A stretch of 55,022 nucleotides of DNA from Candidatus Zixiibacteriota bacterium. GTDB taxonomy: Bacteria; Zixibacteria; MSB-5A5; GN15; FEB-12. The notes under the pieces were generated by a model that ran no database searches, was not told where the DNA came from, and was given only the letters and a program-made list of their open reading frames with translations. Shown here piece after piece: positions 14,779 to 23,512 of the stretch (positions within the stretch are counted from its first letter, which is position 1; the number at the start of each line of letters is the position of its first letter). Made by a program: the position numbers and the translations under genes. The stretch covers positions 1-55,022 of the forward strand of contig JAVEYB010000016.1 of the NCBI GenBank assembly GCA_034003725.1, read 5' to 3'.

Positions 14779-17004
14779 CTACTCTTTCTCGACTACTCTA
14801 AGAACTGCAGCGTACTTGGAGTCGGAGCGCATCGCATCGACATCTTCCTGCGACGCCACTTCGACGAATTTCTCATAGCTCTTATTGACGTTTTTGATGT
14901 CATTGTCTCCGAGATAGGACAGCATGAGATACTGGTAGACCAACGGATCGTTGGACCGCAACGAGCGCGCGTCCTTGAAGTGATCTATTGCGGCCTTGAA
15001 GTTTCCGCGCTTATAGCGAGCTTCGCCGAGGCCGAAGTAGGCTTCGAAATTACCGCGATCGACACGAATCACCGACTCGTAATCAGCAATTGCCGCAAGT
15101 AATTCGCCTTTTGCGACGAAGAGGCTGGCCCGCCCCATGTGCGCTGCGACTGAATGGTCGTCGGCCTTAAGCGCATTGTTGAAGGCGGTTATTGCCGAGT
15201 TGTACTGCTTGCGCATCCGATAGATTTCGGCGGCACGAAGAAAATCGTCGTGGGCCAGGTTGAATCTTCGTTGCTGGAGGTAGGCTTCGCCGCGAGCTTC
15301 ATAGGCCACTGTATAAGACGGATCCAGACGGAGGGCCTCTGTAAGGTCTTCCAATGCTTGTTCGAGAGAACCCTCGCGCATGAGAGTAGCGCCCGAGTAG
15401 TAGAAGTCTTCAGCGCCGTAGCTCTCCTGTTTGCTTGCCTGTGTCATCGGCTGCAGATCCACGACAAGCAGATTGGTTTCATTCGGCGTCAAGGTGACGG
15501 TACCGCTGGCCGTCTGGTACCCGTCGGCGGTCACGGAATACTTGCGTTTTCCGGGGCTGAGCCGCGAGAACGTGAGATTTCCGGCTCCAACGACCGCACC
15601 GTCAAGCAGGAGCTTCGCGCCGTCAACATTGGCCTTCAGAGTCAGCTTGGCGTATTCGGACCCGCTTTGTTTCTTTTGTGTTCCGGACTTTGATTTCCCG
15701 GCCGTTGCGCCAGCGGTCCCTTGCTTCGCGGAAGAAGGGGTGCTCGATGTGTTTGCCGGCGTTTGAGCTGCGGTGACGGGGTTCCTCACGGAAGTCGCCT
15801 GCTGCATGTTTGCATTGCGGCCCGACGACTGTGCCGTTGCCTCGGTCTGCGCCAGTTCTTCCACAACATCCTCGGAGGGACGGAGGGTCACGGTCGTGAT
15901 TCGTCCATCGGCGACAGTCGCGTCCTCGGCTCCGATCACCGTTCCGTCGATCACAAATTCCAGGCGATGAGTGCCGGACGGCAGGGCATCGGTTACGAAA
16001 AAGCCCTCCGGGTTAACCTGGTAGTGCTTACCGAGTTCGGGGAGTCGAACGAGGGCGCCATGGATATAGGGACGGGAATACTCGTCTACCACCAGTCCGG
16101 CGATCGAGCCGTCCCCGGCTCCGGTCGGACCGACCAGTTGCACGGCGATCACGAAGAGAAGAAGAGCAGCCAGCGGTCCGCCGATCAGCAGGACGAGCTT
16201 GGCGCTGAGCATCTTCGCTTTGAGCACGAAGGAGTTCTCCGCCAGTGTGAGGTTGTCGCCGTCATGAAGGTGCGGATGACCGCTCAACTGAATCCAGTTG
16301 CGATAGTAGTAGGCGTAACGGGGAGGACGCATGGACGCTTCCGAGCGACGCAAGTCGTCGAACGGCGCCGGCGGCACCTCCGGCTTCACCGGGGTTTCAT
16401 CCTTGCCTTCCCGGCGTTTTGGTGGCACGATGGGCGTGTTTGAGAAAGGCTGGTCGAGCTTGTCCATTTGCTCGATAAGGCGGCGCTTCTCGTCATCAGA
16501 AAGGTAGTTTGCCGTCTGGGACATCCGTCGTTCGATAGCCTGGACCTCTTCCTGAGAGAGTCGGGGAATTGCGTCGGGATCCGACTCTTCGTCAGCCTTG
16601 GCCGAAGGCTCATTGGGTTGTCGATCGGCGCCTCCGAACATATCGTGGTCGGCGGGAGGAGGTTCGTACGGCTCCGGTTCGAACGCGAACGGCGTCATGG
16701 TGTCCCCGATCAGGCTGTCCTCGTCTTTTGCGACAGGGACGTTCTGGGGGGGGCCGGCGCGCCTCTGCAGCTGCTGGTCAGGAGTTTCGATACCGAGATC
16801 GGTGTCGGGTCGTCCGAGCTTGCTGCCGGTGCCGACTATCTCGGTGTCGGGTGTGCTGGCCTCGCTCACAATAAAATCCGGATCGGTGTCTTTTTCGGAG
16901 GAGGAGTTCGAAGAATCGGTATCAGAGAGCGGGGCCCCGCATTCCGTGCAGTACCGGGCCTGAGGGTCTTCCGGTACTCTGTTACAATTGGGACAAGGGT
17001 TCAC
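14779..17004 (-). CDS. Zinc-ribbon, single-pass membrane protein with PEGA and TPR repeats
   Basis: The protein has 741 residues and six parts. (1) An N-terminal zinc ribbon (CPNCNRVP ... RYCTECGAPL). (2) A long acidic, disordered region of about 230 residues. (3) One transmembrane helix near residue 275 (KLVLLIGGPLAALLLFVIAV). (4) A carboxypeptidase-regulatory-like beta domain (GSIAGLVVDEYSRPYIHGAL). (5) A low-complexity linker and a PEGA domain (ANVDGAKLLLDGAVVGAGNL). (6) About five TPR repeats to the end. The zinc ribbon would face the cytoplasm and the TPRs the periplasm. GTG at 17004 is chosen because AGGGA lies at good distance; a TTG six bases upstream is too close to it. Probably a scaffold, function unknown. 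Confidence 0.85.
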   Translation of the reverse strand: MNPCPNCNRVPEDPQARYCTECGAPLSDTDSSNSSSEKDTDPDFIVSEASTPDTEIVGTGSKLGRPDTDLGIETPDQQLQRRAGPPQNVPVAKDEDSLIGDTMTPFAFEPEPYEPPPADHDMFGGADRQPNEPSAKADEESDPDAIPRLSQEEVQAIERRMSQTANYLSDDEKRRLIEQMDKLDQPFSNTPIVPPKRREGKDETPVKPEVPPAPFDDLRRSEASMRPPRYAYYYRNWIQLSGHPHLHDGDNLTLAENSFVLKAKMLSAKLVLLIGGPLAALLLFVIAVQLVGPTGAGDGSIAGLVVDEYSRPYIHGALVRLPELGKHYQVNPEGFFVTDALPSGTHRLEFVIDGTVIGAEDATVADGRITTVTLRPSEDVVEELAQTEATAQSSGRNANMQQATSVRNPVTAAQTPANTSSTPSSAKQGTAGATAGKSKSGTQKKQSGSEYAKLTLKANVDGAKLLLDGAVVGAGNLTFSRLSPGKRKYSVTADGYQTASGTVTLTPNETNLLVVDLQPMTQASKQESYGAEDFYYSGATLMREGSLEQALEDLTEALRLDPSYTVAYEARGEAYLQQRRFNLAHDDFLRAAEIYRMRKQYNSAITAFNNALKADDHSVAAHMGRASLFVAKGELLAAIADYESVIRVDRGNFEAYFGLGEARYKRGNFKAAIDHFKDARSLRSNDPLVYQYLMLSYLGDNDIKNVNKSYEKFVEVASQEDVDAMRSDSKYAAVLRVVEKE

Positions 17005-17131
17005 GGGCAACTTCCCTGCTAAGTTATTATGACGATTTAATATCTAGAATATCGACGGGATCGTGGTTTTCTTTACGCGGAAACGCCGGGCCAAACGTCT
17101 CTAAGGTGATATGCCGGTAACAAATAAGGGC

Positions 17132-17160
17132 TTGACACTCCATAGGTTGTCGTATATACT
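17132..17160 (+). promoter_or_regulatory. Near-consensus promoter for the 17225 lipoprotein gene
   Basis: TTGACA at 17132-17137, a 17-base spacer and TATACT at 17155-17160. Transcription would begin near 17167, about 58 bases before the start codon. The remaining gap 17011-17131 shows no other feature. Confidence 0.85.
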
Positions 17161-17224
17161 CAGGCCTTATTGACACAACGTGTTCGGTAGCCGTCCGAAG
17201 GGTTCCGTGAGGAGGAAGAAGTTC

Positions 17225-18697
17225 ATGCCGAGGTGCATTTTTCACCGGATTTTTGCAGGTATTGCCGTCCTTGCGCTAGTCGGTTTGCTGGGGTGCACGC
17301 AGGCCGATGACATATACACGGGGATTTCGCAGACGGAGATCTATCTGGCGGCTGAAAGGCTACCAAACACTCCGACCGGAATGATCTACGAATTGTGGGT
17401 GGCCTCGGAGAGCGACACCATTTCGCTGGGCAAGTTCGGATACGAAGTGTCGACCAAGAAGTTCCTTGACCTCAGTGGCGCCAATCGCCCTGACTCCAAC
17501 AACTTCTCCTTAGAGGGCGATCTGTTTTCGTACGCCACGATGTTTGTCTCGGTCGAATTGGCCACCGATCCTGATCCGGAGAGCCCCGGCCCGATCATGC
17601 TGGTCGACCGAATTACAAGTCTCGATACTAATCCGATAGAACTGGTGTTTCCGAACCGGATGGACAGCCTGGAGAATGCCGTGGCTCGCTTCTGTTTGGA
17701 GTCGCCGTCAGACGACAGCAGGACCGGGGTCGGCCGCGGGCTGTGGTTTGCAAATTACCGGGCGGTCGATGATGATACTCCCGATACGGTCAACGTCACG
17801 GTCCGGACCGAGTATCCGAAGCGGGCCTACCTGGTGGCTGAAACGAGCTTCGTCGGCGACCCGCCGGTTATGCATATCGACAGTACGTTTAAAGATAAGA
17901 ACTTTGTAAACGAGATTCCCAAAGAGCAGGTGTTTGTGCCGGTGCCCTGGGAAGTCTCCAACATACGCAAGGACTCGACCCTGCGATTGTTCCAGCAGGA
18001 CACGCTGACCCTCGGGAGCGATTCCAATTACCACGTGTTTATGCGCTTCCAGATCGACAGTATCATCGATACCACTGATCCTTATGAAATCGCTGAATTC
18101 TCGTTCACGTACACGGAGCAACCGAAGTCAATTGCGCTGGATATCTTCAGCCAGGATGATTTCAATCTGCCCGACTACTCGGATATGGGCTGGCACTATA
18201 AAGGCTGGGTCCTGACGCCGCACCTAACGTCGCAGGTGGTAAATCGGGCGACCGTGCCGGCATGGTTTGCCGTGCCGTCGCTGCGTCGCTACTTCCCGCA
18301 TTCTGATCAGGCTTTGCTTACGACCGGCGCTTTCACTCAGATTGCGGAGAGTGATCTTAGCGATCCCTTCGCGGCCGGCCCCAAGATACCGCCGTTCCCG
18401 GGTGAGGACTTTCTTAAGACCGCCGAATTGCAGGCGACCTATGGAGTCTCAAGTGTCAATCTGATGCCGTTCGGGTCGGGCAACCAGGGGACCGTGTTCA
18501 TTACGCTTGAGCCCGAGAACTATCCGGTTGACAGCACCAACTTTCCGCTGGTTGTCCTGATTGCTGAGTTGCCGTCGAGCCTTGCCGACGTATCCGGCGA
18601 TCAGGTGTCGGTGACCATGCGTAACTGGACTCAGACAAACCCGCAGGGTGATCTGGTCGGTTTCCCCAAGGTAACCGTTACAGTCGAGCGATTCTAA
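17225..18697 (+). CDS. Large lipoprotein of unknown function
   Basis: The protein has 490 residues. The start is ATG at 17225, with GGAGGAAG eight bases before it. A lipoprotein signal (FAGIAVLALVGLLGC) puts the modified Cys at about residue 24. The rest is strand-rich with many Asp, Ser and Thr residues and no motif I know. Several blocks alternate hydrophobic and polar residues, as in extracellular beta-sandwich domains. It is probably anchored in the outer or inner membrane and faces the periplasm or surface. Strong own promoter, single gene; the next plus-strand signal is the RNA candidate near 19046. Confidence 0.8.
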   Translation: MPRCIFHRIFAGIAVLALVGLLGCTQADDIYTGISQTEIYLAAERLPNTPTGMIYELWVASESDTISLGKFGYEVSTKKFLDLSGANRPDSNNFSLEGDLFSYATMFVSVELATDPDPESPGPIMLVDRITSLDTNPIELVFPNRMDSLENAVARFCLESPSDDSRTGVGRGLWFANYRAVDDDTPDTVNVTVRTEYPKRAYLVAETSFVGDPPVMHIDSTFKDKNFVNEIPKEQVFVPVPWEVSNIRKDSTLRLFQQDTLTLGSDSNYHVFMRFQIDSIIDTTDPYEIAEFSFTYTEQPKSIALDIFSQDDFNLPDYSDMGWHYKGWVLTPHLTSQVVNRATVPAWFAVPSLRRYFPHSDQALLTTGAFTQIAESDLSDPFAAGPKIPPFPGEDFLKTAELQATYGVSSVNLMPFGSGNQGTVFITLEPENYPVDSTNFPLVVLIAELPSSLADVSGDQVSVTMRNWTQTNPQGDLVGFPKVTVTVERF

Positions 18698-19010
18698 GAC
18701 GTAGAGCATAGAGGCGAAAAAGTGATCTTTCGGGGCGGCTGGACCGTCCCGAAGGGAATCTGAACTTTGCAGGGCGAAAGCGGCTTGGCGCGGGCCGCAG
18801 TTGAATGCCGATCCCTCACCGGTTCCGAGATGCCTCAAGTGGATCTCTCGGGGCCGTCTGCATTCGAGGTACTTACCAAAATCGCGATCAGGAGTGCGCT
18901 CATCTTTCGGTAGGACCAAGATGGTGCAATTGTCTGCGCAAATGTCGCCGGACCGGTGGCTGCATCGTATCACGTTTCCAGTCATCGATTTGGCGCATTA
19001 TGTTTTCCTC
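18698..19010. other. Intergenic region with no supported gene
   Basis: Frames exist on both strands but have stops, no ribosome site and no recognisable domain. A short plus-strand peptide (MPQVDLSGPSAFEVLTKIAI, stop after 31 codons) is protein-like and may be a relic, but nothing more supports it. Confidence 0.4.
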
Positions 19011-19039
19011 TTGTAATGCATAGCCTTATGAAGTATACT
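19011..19039 (+). promoter_or_regulatory. Promoter of the 19046-19210 RNA candidate
   Basis: TTGTAA at 19011-19016, a 17-base spacer, and TATACT at 19034-19039. Both boxes are close to consensus in a locally AT-rich stretch. The expected start is near 19046. Confidence 0.7.
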
Positions 19040-19045
19040 TAAACC

Positions 19046-19210
19046 ATGGCATGACATCGCTCTGCGGGTGTATGTCGGCATGTGCTTTGCATTTGCCGCC
19101 TGCAGACATCTCATTCTCCCGAGTTCAAGACTAGGGAGTGGTGTGCGCTGGTTCACCAGCCACCTGACGTTAGAGTCGGGCATCCCCCCTCCACCACTCC
19201 CTATTTTTTT
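19046..19210 (+). ncRNA. Structured RNA candidate ending in a strong terminator
   Basis: A promoter leads into about 165 bases with several nested stems. TCTGCGGG pairs with CCTGCAGA and encloses a ten-position hairpin (CGGCATGTGC-TTT-GCATTTGCCG, one mismatch). Then a perfect 12-pair stem (19132-19143 with 19192-19203) encloses a small hairpin (GCTGG-TTCA-CCAGC) and is followed by seven T. No convincing protein frame exists. It could be an independent small RNA or a leader that attenuates the histidine kinase gene 175 bases downstream. I recognise no known RNA family. The 19211-19384 stretch holds nothing else. Confidence 0.55.
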
Positions 19211-19384
19211 GCCTCCCAGGGGACTCAAATCTTCGTGTTTCAGTACTGACCGGGTCTGTTCGCGCGGAGTGCTATTTCCGAGCAGATTGCAGAAAAAGGT
19301 GATATGCGTTTTCATCGGGCCATTCAGACGGACTTTCCGTGAGTCGATAGGAACGGAAACGTCTTAATGGGCAGGGCTAAATAG

Positions 19385-21355
19385 ATGTCGCCACGTGAGG
19401 GTAAAAACAAACCAGGCTTTCTGACCCGTCTCAGTTCTCTGATTCTGATTCAGGTCGTTTTCGTCTTTGCCGCGCTGGCGCTGGTGGTTTACGTTCCCGA
19501 CGAGGCATCACGACTCGATGCACGGGTGGCAAGCCTGATCAACCGCCTGGAAGCGACCTCTGACGCACTCAAGGTCGCACCGGTCGACCCTCTGTCAGCA
19601 CCTCCTGCAACCGACTCGCTTGCTTCGCTGCTCGCGCCATCCGGATCAGAGCACATGGCATTCTCCGCGATCATTCTGTATACCGCCGATTCCGGAGGAT
19701 CGCCGTATGTCGCGAAGACTCTTGGCGAAGACTCCGAAGAGTGCCTGTGGAACGTCGGCCTTTCGCCCAATAACAATCGCGCTCGGCTGCAAGCTCTTCT
19801 GGACCAGCCGGCAGGATTCGCCACGACCGCGTTTCGTGGCGACGGCCACCTTATCCACCAGTACCGGGTGGATCTCGCCGATGGAAGGCGTGCGCTGGTT
19901 GCCGGTATCGCGCCACACGACCTCGGGCTTTCGGGTCAGAGAGAGCTGACCACTGTCCTCGTGGTGCTGTTCGTCGCGTCAACCGTGATATCGGTTCTCA
20001 TGGTTCTGATGATTCGAAAGCGTTTCCAGTGGCCGCTCAACCGGTTGCTGCGGGGGCTTGAGAAGACCGCCGAAGGGGAGATGTTCGTAATGGCGGAGAA
20101 CTTCGATGACAACGAGCTTGACAAGCTTGCCACGTCATTCAACGTCATGAGCCGACGGCTCTGGAAGAACCGCCAGGAGCTCACCGACTACAACCGGCGC
20201 CTCAAAAAGCTCAACATGTCGTTGCTCGAGTCCCAGCTGTTTTTCAGCACGCTGGTCGAGAGTTCGCCGCTCTGTATTGTGGTGACCTCGCCTGCAGGCC
20301 AAATCCTGCTGTTTAACCGGCAGGCGTGCGCAGATTTCAGCTATCGCGCGTCCGATGCCGTCGGCAAAAACATCAACGAGTTGTTTGCCGGTTCGTCGGC
20401 CGGCGGCCGCGTGAGACTGGAGGTCTCCGACGACGGCATGGCTTTCGAGACGCGCTGCCGACGCAGGGGAGGCGACTTCTTTCCGGCGTACGTCATCAGC
20501 CGGACGGCACGGGGCAGGGACGGTTCGGTCGCCGCAAACATCTACATCATCAAGGACATCACGGAGAGCAAAGGCTTCCAGGACATGATGGTTCGACTCG
20601 ACCGCTACTACACGCGGGGCGAGATGGCCGGTGACATTGCCCACGAAATCAATAACTACCTGTCGATTTTACTCGGGAATATCGAACTGCTGCCAATGGT
20701 CCTGCGTTCCGGCGATGAATCCAACATACAGAAGAAGTTGAACATCATGAGAGACACCGCGGACCGGATTGCCCGATTCACCGACGGGCTTATGGAGGGA
20801 CCGCAGGACGAGGCGAATATCGAGCCTTGTGATCTCAATCAGCTCGTGGCGAATATCCTTGCCTTCTTGAAGCCGCAGAACAAATTCGATGACATTACGC
20901 TGTGCTCGGAATTGTCTTCCGACCTGTCGTTGGTGGAACTTGATTCCGGCCAGTTGCAGCAATTGCTAGTCAACTTCGTGTACAACGCTGCGGACGCCAT
21001 GCAGTCCGTCACCGGACAGAGGATGATCACCATTCGCACTGAAGCAGTCGAGAGAAATCTCACGCCCCACGCGCGGATCGAGGTGATCGACACGGGCCCC
21101 GGGGTCGCACCCGATAAACTGCCGCTTCTGTTCCAACGCCGGTTCACGACAAAGGCCAAAGGACACGGCATCGGTTTGATCACCTGTCGGAAAATTGCCG
21201 AAATGCACGGTGGCGACATTGGCTACGAGTATCGTGACGGGGGCGTATTCTCGGTGGTAATTCCTGTCAGGCGGGCACGGACTGGGGCGGGCCATGCTGC
21301 GGCGTCGTACCGGGCAGACACTCCCTCCGTTTCGGCCGGTGTGCGCGACGCCTGA
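19385..21355 (+). CDS. Membrane sensor histidine kinase with HAMP and PAS domains
   Basis: The protein has 656 residues. A first transmembrane helix lies at about 17-37, a periplasmic domain of about 150 residues follows, and a second helix lies at about 188-210. A HAMP linker runs to ~270, a PAS domain from ~285 (STLVESSPLCIVV), and a dimerisation helix carries His420 in GDIAHEINNYLSILL. The ATPase domain has LLVNFVYNAADAMQ, VIDTGPGVAP and GHGIGLITC. The kinase senses an unknown periplasmic signal. The ATG follows a weak AGGG. It is the first of two tandem kinases, and no response regulator is adjacent. Confidence 0.92.
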   Translation: MSPREGKNKPGFLTRLSSLILIQVVFVFAALALVVYVPDEASRLDARVASLINRLEATSDALKVAPVDPLSAPPATDSLASLLAPSGSEHMAFSAIILYTADSGGSPYVAKTLGEDSEECLWNVGLSPNNNRARLQALLDQPAGFATTAFRGDGHLIHQYRVDLADGRRALVAGIAPHDLGLSGQRELTTVLVVLFVASTVISVLMVLMIRKRFQWPLNRLLRGLEKTAEGEMFVMAENFDDNELDKLATSFNVMSRRLWKNRQELTDYNRRLKKLNMSLLESQLFFSTLVESSPLCIVVTSPAGQILLFNRQACADFSYRASDAVGKNINELFAGSSAGGRVRLEVSDDGMAFETRCRRRGGDFFPAYVISRTARGRDGSVAANIYIIKDITESKGFQDMMVRLDRYYTRGEMAGDIAHEINNYLSILLGNIELLPMVLRSGDESNIQKKLNIMRDTADRIARFTDGLMEGPQDEANIEPCDLNQLVANILAFLKPQNKFDDITLCSELSSDLSLVELDSGQLQQLLVNFVYNAADAMQSVTGQRMITIRTEAVERNLTPHARIEVIDTGPGVAPDKLPLLFQRRFTTKAKGHGIGLITCRKIAEMHGGDIGYEYRDGGVFSVVIPVRRARTGAGHAAASYRADTPSVSAGVRDA

Positions 21356-21409
21356 CGCTTTTCACAACTTTTTCTTGCTCCGGCTGAACGGCCCGGATAG
21401 TTTCGCTGT

Positions 21410-23428
21410 ATGACGAAATCCGAACTCACGACCGGGCCGTCTATCCCGGTACGTATCATCATATCCACCGTGGTCGTGATTGCTGTTGCCGTTGCCGCGC
21501 TTGCCTACGTCAGTATTCGAGACAGCCGCGGCGACAGTTATCAACTCCTCGTCGACCAGGGGAAGGCATTTACGGCGGCGCTGGCGCGCGCCTGCGACAA
21601 CGCCATCGTCGCCGGGACGTTTTTCGACAGGCTGGTCGAGGAGCGGTATGCAGCACTCGTCACGGCATTGTCGGATGAGCCGCTGGAGGAACTTGACGAT
21701 CGACGGTTACTCCGATTCGTACGACGATATGACGTTGATGCCGCCTTCGTGTACGCAAACGACTCCACACTCCTGGCGGCGGCGAGCGAAGCAGGCGGCC
21801 GGCCATTACCTCCCGCCTGGGTGACGCAGGAAGTAGAGCAATTGATGGCGCAGCCCGAGGTCCCCTTCGTATTGCTCATCGACCAGGAACAAGCCGGCGA
21901 CGACGCCGTCCATTACTACATATCCCTGACGAACCGACTCGACCGAACAATCGTGATCGTCGAAACCGCCCAGTACCATTCGCGCGCGATGGAACGCACC
22001 GGAATCGGCTACCTTGTCCAGGGGATGGCCCGCGAGCAGGGCGTCGAATATATCATTTACCACACCCACGAAGGAATCATCTTTTCGTCGCGAAGCACGG
22101 GCTCGCTGCTGGCGATAGAGTCCGATCCGTTTCTGATTGCAGCACTCGAAACCGACACGGTCTCGAGCCGAGTATACGAATTCCAGGGCAAAAATGTGCT
22201 GGAGCTGGTCAGGCCTTTTGCGACGGAGCAGTATCCGATCGGGTTGTTTCGTGTGGGGCTATCGCTTGACAAATACTATTCCATTTCGCGGGGCTTCGAC
22301 CAGCGGATGGTTCTGCTCGCCGTGGGTTCGTTTGCTTTTCTCGTCCTATCGCTTCTGTACCTGAACAGCCGGCGCCGGCGGCGCGAATTGAGTGCCGCCT
22401 ATTCGGAAATGAAATCGCTCACGGACAAGCTGCTCGATGAGATGCGCACGGGGGTGGCGGCGGTGACTCGTGAGGGCGACATTACGCTCGCCAACGCCGC
22501 GTTTGAGGACATTTTTGACACTCGGGAAGCTGTGACTCGGCAATGGGATGGGGTTGTCGCCGATCAGAAGCTGGCGTTGGCTGCTTTTTTGTCAAGCGGC
22601 CTGAGTGTCGATGAGACAGAGATTTCTCGCGTGCGACGCGGCGAGCAGCAGGATCTGCTGATTATACGGTCGCTGCTTGAAGGCGCGGGGAATGCCGCGA
22701 TGGTGGCGGTGGTGTACGATGTGACGCGCCTGCGAGACGCCGAACGGCAGTCGATGCGACGGGCGCGGCTATCCGAATTGGGAAATCTGGCCGCCGGCGT
22801 GGCTCACGAAATCCGAAATCCCCTCAATACGATTTCTATCGCGGCCCAGCGACTGGCTGCCGAGTTCACGCCTACCGAGAGCGTGGAGACCTACCGCGAC
22901 TTCACCCGTACGATTCGCAACGAGACTACCCGCCTCAACGACATCATCACCCGATTCCTGGCGCTGGCGCGCGAGCATCAACCTGCCCGGACCCCGGTCG
23001 ATCTTGCGACGGCAGTCCAGGAGACGGTGCGACTCCTCACGCCGGAGGCGCAGAATCTCGGAATCGCAATCAACGTCAGCGTGGATCCTACGATCGCTGT
23101 TCCGTCCGAGGTCGATCGTCTCAAGCAGGTATTTCTGAATCTCTACAACAATGCCAAAGAGGCACTGGCCGGTCGACCGGGCCAAATCAGCATTTCAGCC
23201 AGTCGAAGCGGCAGCCGAGTACGCATTGTGTTTGCGGATTCCGGCCCCGGCATTCCCAAAGAACGGCGTGAGCAGGTGTTCGCTCCTTACTTCACGACCA
23301 AAGACGGCGGAACGGGGCTGGGACTGTCGACAGTACACGCGATCGTAGCGGAGCTGGGTGGCGAAGTAAAGATTGAATCCTCAGAACTGGGCGGCGCTGC
23401 GATCATCCTGGATCTTCCGCTGGTGTGA
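21410..23428 (+). CDS. Membrane sensor histidine kinase, second of a tandem pair
   Basis: The protein has 672 residues. One transmembrane helix lies at about 13-33, a periplasmic domain of ~260 residues follows, and a second helix lies near 297-317. A PAS-like segment (ALTDELRTGVAAVTREGDIT type) precedes the dimerisation helix, with His466 in AGVAHEIRNPLNTIS. The ATPase domain has FLNLYNNAKEALAG, FADSGPGIPKER and GTGLGLSTVHAI. The architecture is that of NtrB/ZraS-type kinases, whose partners are often sigma54 activators, but none is encoded here. It begins 54 bases after the first kinase and is probably co-transcribed. No clear ribosome site is visible. Confidence 0.92.
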   Translation: MTKSELTTGPSIPVRIIISTVVVIAVAVAALAYVSIRDSRGDSYQLLVDQGKAFTAALARACDNAIVAGTFFDRLVEERYAALVTALSDEPLEELDDRRLLRFVRRYDVDAAFVYANDSTLLAAASEAGGRPLPPAWVTQEVEQLMAQPEVPFVLLIDQEQAGDDAVHYYISLTNRLDRTIVIVETAQYHSRAMERTGIGYLVQGMAREQGVEYIIYHTHEGIIFSSRSTGSLLAIESDPFLIAALETDTVSSRVYEFQGKNVLELVRPFATEQYPIGLFRVGLSLDKYYSISRGFDQRMVLLAVGSFAFLVLSLLYLNSRRRRRELSAAYSEMKSLTDKLLDEMRTGVAAVTREGDITLANAAFEDIFDTREAVTRQWDGVVADQKLALAAFLSSGLSVDETEISRVRRGEQQDLLIIRSLLEGAGNAAMVAVVYDVTRLRDAERQSMRRARLSELGNLAAGVAHEIRNPLNTISIAAQRLAAEFTPTESVETYRDFTRTIRNETTRLNDIITRFLALAREHQPARTPVDLATAVQETVRLLTPEAQNLGIAINVSVDPTIAVPSEVDRLKQVFLNLYNNAKEALAGRPGQISISASRSGSRVRIVFADSGPGIPKERREQVFAPYFTTKDGGTGLGLSTVHAIVAELGGEVKIESSELGGAAIILDLPLV

Positions 23429-23452
23429 TACTTCGCCATCTGCCTCTGAGCC

Positions 23453-23481
23453 AAAAGAAAAGCGACCCCGACGGGGGTCGC
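23453..23481 (-). terminator. Terminator of the citrate synthase gene
   Basis: On the minus strand, GCGACCCC, a four-base loop and GGGGTCGC are followed by TTTTCTTTT. The eight-pair stem is perfect. In the plus direction only TTT follows, so it serves the minus-strand gene best. Confidence 0.9.
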
Positions 23482-23512
23482 TTTCCCATGAAATTGCCGT
23501 GGGCGTCTATTC

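Noticed and set aside
18449-18985. A 178-codon minus-strand frame past the large lipoprotein
   Set aside because: It overlaps the end of a supported gene, and has no domain, no promoter and no start context.
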